From the NCBI GenBank assembly GCA_026874595.1, contig CM049306.1, positions 32,442,019 through 32,506,018 of the forward strand: DNA of 64,000 nucleotides, written 5' to 3'. The DNA is from Sipunculus nudus. Its lineage: Eukaryota > Annelida > Sipuncula > Golfingiida > Sipunculidae. Below the pieces are notes generated by a model that saw nothing but the letters and a program-made list of their open reading frames with translations, did no database searches and was not told the DNA's origin. The position numbers were made by a program, and so were the translations under genes. Shown here in pieces: positions 56,646 through 64,000 of this stretch (its first letter is position 1; every line of letters starts with the position of its first letter).

Positions 56646-59031
56646 TCATACTGTAATGTCGTTTGTTCTGCAATTTTTAGGAGGCAGAGGGGACAGCTAG
56701 AGAAGCCATCTCCTGCGGAATATCATGACATACACTTCCGACTCTTCTGATTTACAGCCTGAAACGTGTCCTTTCCCGGAAGTAGTTGTCGCATTGCTGA
56801 CTTTAGTCATGTCTTCCCAGAATGTAGGCGCGGACGCTCAGATGCATCAATTTCCGTTACCTGACTGGCAAGATTCGAAGTAAAGCTGAGACCGAGCTCA
56901 GTTTCGCATATCATGATCTGAACGTCCCCGTTTGAGTATTTCAGTTGTTGACACAGCTTTTTAATTTACTGAGTGTGATTCGTTATCGGTTTCGCTGATA
57001 ACACGCACATGTTGTGTAATACTACCGTCCTTCTAAACTACAGAGAAGAAACAATGAGACTGACAGGTGTTATAGTTATTTTGTGAATTACTTGGCAATA
57101 AAGCTTGTAACAAGACTGAGCAGGACGCGAGATCCATGCTGTCCAGTTAAAGAGACATAATATGCACAAAGCCGTCTGTCTGTGTGGGTAAAAAAAAAAA
57201 TGGCGGCAAGTACCGCAGGCCAGGTGAAATAATTGTTACTTTTTGCTTTCAAACTCAGACTTGTTTTAAATTACATGAATAAAGGCAAGTATATAAGGAA
57301 TTGTCTATTTTGTCTATCAATGTCTTATATGCCCACATGTCACTGTGTAAAACCCAGATCAATAAAACTAAATTAAAGAGCGCGTGAGGGTACCGTAATT
57401 CGCCCCGGTAGGCCTTCAACTTACAATCCATCATGTCTCTGTCTTGATAAAATATAACATAAAATATAAAATTTTTAACCTCTGAAAACTATGTACATTT
57501 GTTATTAAATGGAGCTCTCTTAATGAAGTACTGTAGTTAAATGAAGGATGGTGGCTTTCATTAATGCTGATTTAGAATTTCCAGAAGGAAATTGTCATAT
57601 AACTGTCCTGCTTTTTTGTCCCTCATATGTGTACGGTCTATACATTAGGACGCACATTCCATTTCTACCAGCAGATCCTAGTAGAAGGCCTACAACAATC
57701 CATTCCACTCGGTGAAATGTACACGGTTGAAAATTACACAGGGCCGAAATTCCGTGTCATGCATTTCACTGAAATGTACAAACGTCATTCGAGTGACATC
57801 GTCAACAGGGCGCGAGCTTTTGACAGTTTTGTCTGGTTATAGAATTTTGAAACTGGCAAAGAATGTTTGCTGCCCAAGTATGTGATATACATGCCTGGGA
57901 TGAAAACTTAGGAGACTTACCTCCCTTTCAAATAACAGTTGTATGTAGAAATATACTTGCTGCTTCACGCGACATGTGACTGGGGGAGTGTACGTCTTAA
58001 ATCATATAAATCTGACAGTGGGTTCAGGTTGTCTGCTGATAATCACATCGACAACGTGGTGCCGGGCCGCATAACAGTGAATAAAGAATAGTCACAAAAC
58101 ATTTAAATCTGTTGAAAAGGTGGCATTGATATGAGAATATTGCGATTATATGATCTCATAGCTTTTATCAAAGAATAAAATATATATAACCCATGGTAGT
58201 CTAAACATTAAGGAACCATTTTTATTAATACAGGTGTCACTGTACAGGTGTCATTAAATAAAAGTTTTCGAAATTTCGACCTATTATTTTATAAGAGAAG
58301 TGTCACTGATATCCTAAAGTAAATGAATTTCATTAAAATACCATGAATTCACTGTCTTTAACGCTCGCGCGCGTGCGCGCGCACACACACACACAGACAC
58401 ATATATATCTATTGTTGCGCAGACTATGTATTACTTTCTGTGTATTATGTCTGTTTATGTTGCTGATGTAGTCATTCTACATATATGATGTTGTCGTTGG
58501 AGGTACTATTTATAAATTAAAAATCTATAGATTTTTCCCCATTTTTTACTTTTACAGTTTATTATTTTTAGTTTAAGAAATTATTCATTAAGCTAAAGAA
58601 GGAGTGCAGGGTTTCTTCGCGTGGATAGGTTTTTCAAAGTTCATTAACTTGCTGCATCATCGCATTTAAAGTTAATCAAATGCAACAACCCAGACAGGCT
58701 AAATGGAATTCCATATAATTAAATTAATGTCTGCATTTATCGTTAGATCCCCGGTTCATAAATAGCTTCCTTGACGTCGGGATAGAGGACCACTATTTGT
58801 ATACATCTATAGAGAAGCATGAGTGAAATATTGCCGGTTACTTGAACTTTGGGGTTTCCGTGAGTGAATTCGACAAAGATAAATACCCCTCCGTCGTAAT
58901 GCCGACAATATTCGTTTTATTGTAGGGGGATAAAGGACGGCCATGGCAGACAATACTCCAGGGTTGTTACTTCAGATCCTCAGAAAATGAAACCCGAGTG
59001 CAAATGATGGTAATCATATTGGAGAGGCAAT
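56646..59031. other. Intergenic DNA, one unrecognised 71-codon frame
   Basis: The frame at 57627-57842 (+, ATG start) reads like protein (KFRVMHFTEMYKRHSSDIVN) but matches no family I know. It could be an exon, but no splice pairing was found. A (GC)n/(CA)n tract is at 58368-58402. No other feature is seen. Confidence 0.4.
58368..58402. repeat. (GC)n-(CA)n tract
   Basis: Alternating purine-pyrimidine run of CG/GC then CA units. Confidence 0.9.
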
Positions 59032-59239
59032 TTCCATGACAACTCAGGTCGTCAGAGAAAATGATAAAAATAGGCTTCCTTATTGCTAGAAACGTGAACC
59101 GGGATGGGAGGAATCACCGGTCTCTTAATTGGGATGGACAGAAGACAACATAATTATTGAACTGAAAGAAGAGAATAGTAGACTTGGTCTTTGTTGACTC
59201 TTCCACCTGACATAGTATAAACAAAATATTGATGCCTTT
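59032..59239 (+). repeat. 208-bp direct repeat D2, copy 1
   Basis: TTTCCATGACAACTCAGGTC through AAACAAAATATTGATGCCT matches 61844-62051 closely and in the same orientation. The two copies bracket the whole tandem-repeat complex. The 167-codon minus-strand frame (59114-59617) is built from repeats. Confidence 0.93.
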
Positions 59240-59330
59240 TAAATGATGCTGTGGACAAATATTGATGCCTGTAGGCCGATGGTGTGGACAAAATATAAAC
59301 AAGAGACCCAGGGGTCTAATGTTCACTCTG
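59232..59330 (+). repeat. ~34-bp minisatellite, short block
   Basis: Two to three units of a 'TTGATGCCTGTAGGCCGATG' plus 'GTGTGGACAAAATA' motif, the same unit as at 61441-61800. Confidence 0.85.
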
Positions 59331-59439
59331 TGAATTACTGTGCACGGTGGCAGGTGATTTAAAGAAAGGTGAATATGAAAATACCATTCATTCTTTGCAA
59401 GTAGATACTGTCCTATTGCACAAGGTAGGTGGCGCCACC

Positions 59440-59700
59440 TGTCTGGTTTATGAGAAAACTTTCCAAGATGGATGCACATGCCAAATTTCAGACCAATACC
59501 TTGACCCACTCCTGAGATATAAGCAATTTTCACCCAAAGCACATGTACGAATAGACGCGATGGGAAAACGATTGCAGAAGGCACCACCAGTCTTGAGTAC
59601 AAGATGGAGGAATCCAAGATCTATGGATATGCACAATTTCAGCTCAATACATTGAACCACTCCTGAGATTTGGGCTGTTATCTAAAATACACCCAGGTTT
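59440..59700 (-). repeat. Family R3 units, ~150-bp period
   Basis: On the minus strand two units carry the ATCTCAGGAGTGGTTCAATG and CATATCCATAGATCTTGG motifs found on the plus strand at 9930-10640. The 102-codon plus-strand frame is fortuitous. Confidence 0.7.
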
Positions 59701-59829
59701 GTACAGCACAGAAAGGTCACCCATCATTGTTACTTACAACTACATAGAAGAGGAAACAAGTATGACGGGTTTCGGAAAGATCAGTCCAAGGGTCTCAGAG
59801 GAGACTCTGTTTTGGTGGATTATAACAAA

Positions 59830-61435
59830 TAAATACTTTATGACATATCTTGGAAAAAGCAGAAAAGACCATAATAGCCTGTATAATGTAGGTCAACATA
59901 GGTATCGCCACCTGCAGGTCAAAATCATTTAGCAGTCAAATGACCAATATTCCTGTGAAATTTGAAACTGAATGCTGTAGCAGTTTCTAAGATATTTGGT
60001 AACAGACAATACATCATGTATAGAAACACATCAAGTTGTCAAATTTTGCGATCGACACAATTTGAAGTTCCGTAGAGACACCATCTTGAAAATGACTTGA
60101 CTGAATTTATACTCAAATTATTCCCCTTCCTCTAAGGAACTGTTGACTATGATATGAAGGCCAAAATATTATTACTTTATGACTTATCTTGGAAGAAGTG
60201 GAAAAGACCATTTCGTCTAGCAGAAAGTAGGCTAACAAAGGTGGCGCCACCTGGAGGTCAAAATCATATAGCAGTCACATGATCAATATTCCTGTGAAAT
60301 TTGAAACTGGAGGCTGTAGCAGTTCCTAAGATACTTGGAAACAGACTATACATAATGTATAGAAACACATCAAGTTGTCAAATTTTGCAATTGACACAAT
60401 TTGAAGTTCCGTAGAGATGCCATCTTGAAAATGACTTGACTGAATATATACTCAAATTATTTCCCTTCCTCTAAGGAATCGTTGACTATGATATGAAGGC
60501 CAAAATATTATTACTTCATGACTTATCTCAGTAGAAGTAGAAAAGACCGTTTCATCCCGCAAAATGTAGGTCAACACAGGTGGCGCCACCTGGAGGTCAA
60601 AATCATTAAGCAGTCAAATGATCAATATTCCTGTGAAATTTGAAACTGAAGGCTGCAGCAGTTCCTTAAATATTTGGCAACAGACAATACATCATTTATG
60701 GACACACATCAAGTTGCCAAATTTTGCGATCGACACAATTTGAAGTTCCGTAGAGACGCCATCTTGAAAATGACTTGACTGAATTTACACACAAATTATA
60801 TCTCTTCCTTTAAGGAACTGTTGACTATGATATGAAGGCCAAAATATTATTGTTTTATGACTTATCTTGAAAGAAGTGGAACAGACCATTTCATCCCGCA
60901 AAAAGTAGGTCAACACAGGTGGCGCCCCCTGGAGGTCAAAATCATTTAGCAGTCAAATGATCAATATTCCTGTGAAATTTGAAACTGAAGGCTGCAGCAG
61001 TTCCTAAACTATTTGGGAACAGACAATACATCATTTATGGAAACACATCAAGTTGTCAAATTTTGCGATCGACACAATTTGAAGTTCCGTAGAGACGCCA
61101 TCTTGAAAATGACTTGACTGAATTTACACACAAATTATTTCTCTTCCTTTAACAAACTGTTGACTATGATATGAAGGCCAAAATATTATTTCTTTATGAC
61201 TTATCTTGGAAGAAGTGGAAAAAACCATTTCTTCCCGCAGAAAGTAGGTCAACATAGGTGGCGCCACCAAAAGCTTATTTTTGCATGTCCATCCCATGAT
61301 CAGTAATTCTGCAAAGTTTCATGAAGGTAGCTGCTGTGGCTGTTGAGATATTTGGTAACAGACGGTGGACAGTTGACAGTGGACAGTGGACAGTGGACGG
61401 CGGACGCTGCGCCATGGCATAAGTTCACAGAGTGA
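59830..61435 (+). repeat. Tandem array of ~339-bp units
   Basis: GACTATGATATGAAGGCCAA occurs at 60144, 60484, 60823 and 61162, giving periods of 340, 339 and 339. Each unit contains AGGTGGCGCCACCTGGAGGT, TTCCTGTGAAATTTGAAACT, a CACATCAAGTTGYCAAATTT block and GCCATCTTGAAAATGACTTG. Partial units start near 59830 and run out near 61330. The last ends in repeated GTGGACAG and GCGCCATGGCATAAG, a tail common to repeats in mollusc genomes. No coding. Confidence 0.95.
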
Positions 61436-61440
61436 ACTAA

Positions 61441-61800
61441 AAAGATACCTATGGGCCGATGATGTGGAAAAATTACTGATGCCTATAGGCGGATGGTGTG
61501 TACAAAATACTGATGCCTGTGGGCCGTTGGTGCGGACAAAATACTGATGCCTGTAAGCTTATGGTTTGTACAAAATATTGATTCCTGTGGGTCGATTGTA
61601 CGGACAAAATACTGATGTCTGTGGGCCGATGGTGTGGACAAAATATTAATGCCTTTAGGCCGATGGTATAGACAAAGTAGTGATTCCTGTGGGCCGATTA
61701 TGTGGACAGAATATAGAGCCTGTGGACTGATGGTGTGGACAATACATTGATGCCTGTGGGCCGATGGTGTGGAAAAAAATAAAGTTACCTCTAGGTCAAA
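61441..61800 (+). repeat. ~34-bp minisatellite array, about 10 units
   Basis: Units of GATGCCTGTGGGCCGATGGT plus GTGGACAAAATACT recur with substitutions and small indels. The 148-codon minus-strand frame (61483-61929), with its HRHQY / SAPTAH repeats, is the antisense reading of this array and not a gene. Confidence 0.95.
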
Positions 61801-61843
61801 GGTGTCAACAAAATATATTTTTAATCTGGTATTTGAGACGCAA

Positions 61844-62051
61844 TTTCCATGACAACTCAGGTCGTCAGAGATAATGATACAAGTAGGCATCCTTATTGAT
61901 AGAAACATGAAGCGGATGGGAGGAATCACCGATCTCTTTATTGGAATGGACAGAAGACTACATGATTATTGAACTGAAAGAAGAGAATAGTAGACTTTCT
62001 TTTGGTTGACTCTTCCAATGGACATAGTATAAACAAAATATTGATGCCTGT
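61844..62051 (+). repeat. 208-bp direct repeat D2, copy 2
   Basis: Partner of 59032-59239, again followed directly by minisatellite units (62030-62165). Confidence 0.93.
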
Positions 62052-62165
62052 TGATTGATGCTGTGGACAAAATATTGATGCCTTTGGGCCGATGCCGGGA
62101 CATAATATAAAAATGGTGTGAAAAAAAATACTGTTACCTGTAGGTCAAAGGTGTCCACAAAATAT
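62030..62165 (+). repeat. ~34-bp minisatellite, second short block
   Basis: Degenerate units of the same GATGCCT...GGGCCGATG...GGAC motif. Confidence 0.8.
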
Positions 62166-63275
62166 ATTTTTAATCTGGTTCCTGCAAAGAGAATGAAGGG
62201 ATGGATGACAAGAATATTCTATAATTGGTAATAATTAATCAATGCAACACCAAGTCAATTAGGGAACACCTTCAAAGAATGTGAAATTATGCGTGACCAC
62301 ACCTTAGGAAGCCCAGTTTTGTTCCTCATGCCAAAATGTATTGAAAACCACAATACTAAAGTTTCCAAAAACAATATAAACACAATAACAAAATAATGCA
62401 TATGTGTGGTTGGGATTACACGATGTATCCATATAATTAATAAGTAACTTTATCTTATTCTTTAAAATGTGTTTATAAGTGCCTCATATTCAGATGTAAA
62501 TACAGACATAAGAGTCTTTGATTGTAGCTTTGTTATACACAATTCATGTGTATTATTATTAAAACTTGACACATGACAATTAAGGAATAACTCTGGAATA
62601 ACTTACATAATCGTCGGCCCTTTCCAAATGAAAAAAAAATCCTTTCATCTTTTAACTTTCACTTTTGCTAACCATGAAGGCAGTTGTGTCTGGTGACTGC
62701 AGAGAGAAGCAATGCATGTGTCACTTTAGTCTACGCTTGGTAATAATTAGCCGATATAACATCCTGATTTTGTATTACTACGAACTAGTATTACTTAAGA
62801 CTGCAACAATTCATGCACGCTTTAGCATGTTAATCATCGGCCTTTATCCACGTTTAGATTAAGTAAACGTAGTAAATACGTACGCAGACAGAGATTTTAA
62901 TTCCGTACATTAAGTCGTTATATAGTTAAAATCTAGGCAGAAAAAAACTTCAAAATTCTTCACATGAAAATTATGTTAAATAGGTCTAACATAATACTAT
63001 TTCCTCTTCTGATAGAAGAGACAAAACGTCCAATCGTTGAAAAGTTGACTTCATTTGTTCAAATAATTGCGCATGCGCGTCCTTATCATCAGGACATCCG
63101 GTCAAAACACAGATTCCATCTAGAACCTCATTATGAGTTATGGTCATGCCACGAACCTCCAAGTCCCAGATGGAACTTCTTCGCAGAGAAAAGAGATCCA
63201 GAAAGAACCATAGTACGTTCTATCCAGTACCAGGTGGGTTCTTAAAAGAACCATCAAGATCCCTTTTTATTAGAG
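62166..63275. other. Intergenic DNA, one unrecognised 93-codon frame
   Basis: The frame at 62964-63245 (+, ATG start) contains RFHLEPHYELWSCHEPPSPRW and resembles no family I know. It is long enough to note but too short to call. Nothing else is seen. Confidence 0.4.
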
Positions 63276-63390
63276 TGTACTGATGTCTATGGGTCACTGG
63301 TGTGGACAAAATACTGGTGCCTGTGGGCTGATGGTGTAAACAAATATTGACGCTTTCAGGCTGACGGTCTGGACAAAATATTGATGAACG
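63276..63390 (+). repeat. ~34-bp minisatellite, outlying block
   Basis: Three degenerate units (TGATGTCTATGGGTCACTGG, TGGTGCCTGTGGGCTGATGG and a third) of the unit at 61441-61800, over 1 kb beyond the main complex. Confidence 0.8.
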
Positions 63391-63756
63391 TTGTTACGCT
63401 CCCGGGGCAGCAGAAATATTGCGCTTCTAAAGAAGCTACTGCATTTCCCGTTGCCTGGTTTTACCGTTTATGATACACTTAGACACCAGGTGGTAGGTCT
63501 GTCTGATGGAAAAAAAAATTGTGCATATGATGTGACTAGCAGCCAACCAAAGTCAGTTAACAAACACTCGACAGGCATCATGGCTTCGCCCAGAGCTGCG
63601 CTTCAAGCGCCGCTTGATGACAGTTTTATGGTTATTCTTAGTAAAGAACAGTTAAATATTAATTGCTTCCTCTGCCTTCTTGCATCATCGACCGATTAAA
63701 TTTTGACATTACGACTATGTTAGCGTAGCCTTGTATCCGTTTTCAGCAAAACTGAA

Positions 63757-63974
63757 ACTAGCCAGCGAGGTGTGCACGGAGCCCATGTTGTTACATTTCG
63801 TTTGAATTACAGCTCACCGGCCGGGCATCCTATGTGCACAAGGACCTGTTCAAACCACCTGACGGGCCATTTTCTCTGAATCTGTGGCCTGTTCAAACGT
63901 TTGCCTGGGCGATGAGCTGTTACTCAAAACGAAATGACCAACATTGGCTCCGAGCATTCCTCTATTGGCTGGTA
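63757..63974. mobile_element. Fold-back element (long imperfect inverted repeat)
   Basis: A left arm at about 63757-63827 (AGCCAGCGAGG, CGGAGCCCATGTTG, CATTTCGTTT, TACAGCTCACCG) pairs with a right arm at about 63903-63974 read inversely (AGCCAATAGAGG, CGGAGCCAATGTTGG, CATTTCGTTTT, AACAGCTCATCG). The arms of about 70 bp enclose about 75 bp. No coding sequence. It may be a fold-back MITE; its outer limit could lie past the window end. Confidence 0.6.
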
Positions 63975-64000
63975 AACCGTTGTCGCATCAGTTGTGTATC

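Noticed and set aside
57627-57842. Candidate exon of 71 codons
   Set aside because: Protein-like composition, but no family match, no convincing splice sites pairing it with another exon, and a length compatible with chance.
59114-59617. 167-codon minus-strand frame
   Set aside because: It spans the D2 repeat, minisatellite and R3 units. No codon-level conservation is visible between repeat copies.
59830-61435. CRISPR-like array of regular repeats
   Set aside because: Units of 339 bp are head to tail with no unique spacers, and the genome is eukaryotic. It is a satellite-like tandem array.
61483-61929. 148-codon minus-strand frame with His-Arg-His-Gln repeats
   Set aside because: It is the antisense reading of the ~34-bp minisatellite; the repeat period explains the peptide periodicity.

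Overview
The window is animal nuclear DNA with spliceosomal-type signals, AT-rich, full of long (TA)n, (CT)n and (CA)n microsatellites, and dominated by transposable elements. It has no operons or prokaryotic gene density. A BEL/Pao retrotransposon, piggyBac, CR1/L2- and L1-type LINE remains, and a repeat unit ending in a 'GGAC(A/G)GTGGAC... GCGCCATGGCATAAG' tail of the kind common in mollusc genomes suggest a lophotrochozoan, most likely a mollusc. The species cannot be named from the sequence.

Only one ordinary host gene is supported: an intronless class A (rhodopsin-like) G-protein coupled receptor on the + strand at 28208-29320. Its ligand is unknown and several hallmark motifs are diverged. 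The other real protein-coding sequence belongs to mobile elements.

Layout. 1-12 kb: intergenic DNA with several dispersed repeat families and two copies (1693-2123 +; 7838-8211 -) of a miniature LTR retrotransposon (TRIM). It has 156-bp LTRs, a 119-bp interior, a tRNA-Pro-type primer-binding site, a purine tract, and a tRNA-like pair of Pol III promoter boxes inside each LTR. 12-17 kb: microsatellites, a tRNA-derived SINE, a repeat-free stretch that may be regulatory, and a second copy of a 370-bp repeat. 17.5-19.4 kb: a broken non-LTR retrotransposon (-). 21.6-23.8 kb: an LTR-like repeat split by a 608-bp inverted-repeat element, then a hAT-like MITE. 24-25 kb: an L1-type remnant. 28.2-29.3 kb: the GPCR. 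29.6-33 kb: duplicated segments, a small MITE and a CpG-rich inverted repeat. 34.4-40.4 kb: a BEL/Pao element with two nearly identical 245-bp LTRs and 5-bp target duplications but a broken gag-pol. 45.4-50 kb: a SINE and a decayed CR1/L2 LINE into which a 2.5-kb piggyBac has inserted; its transposase is truncated and intron-containing. 51-58 kb: a second LTR-like repeat, a SINE and short tandem duplications. 59-63.4 kb: a complex of 339-bp tandem repeats and a ~34-bp minisatellite between two direct 208-bp repeats. The window ends in a fold-back element.

There is no evidence that the genes act together. The most unusual structure is the TRIM family with tRNA-like promoter boxes in its LTRs. 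Many open frames here begin at TTG or GTG or are encoded by microsatellites; these were not treated as genes. All family assignments are from motif recognition by eye and no database search was possible.
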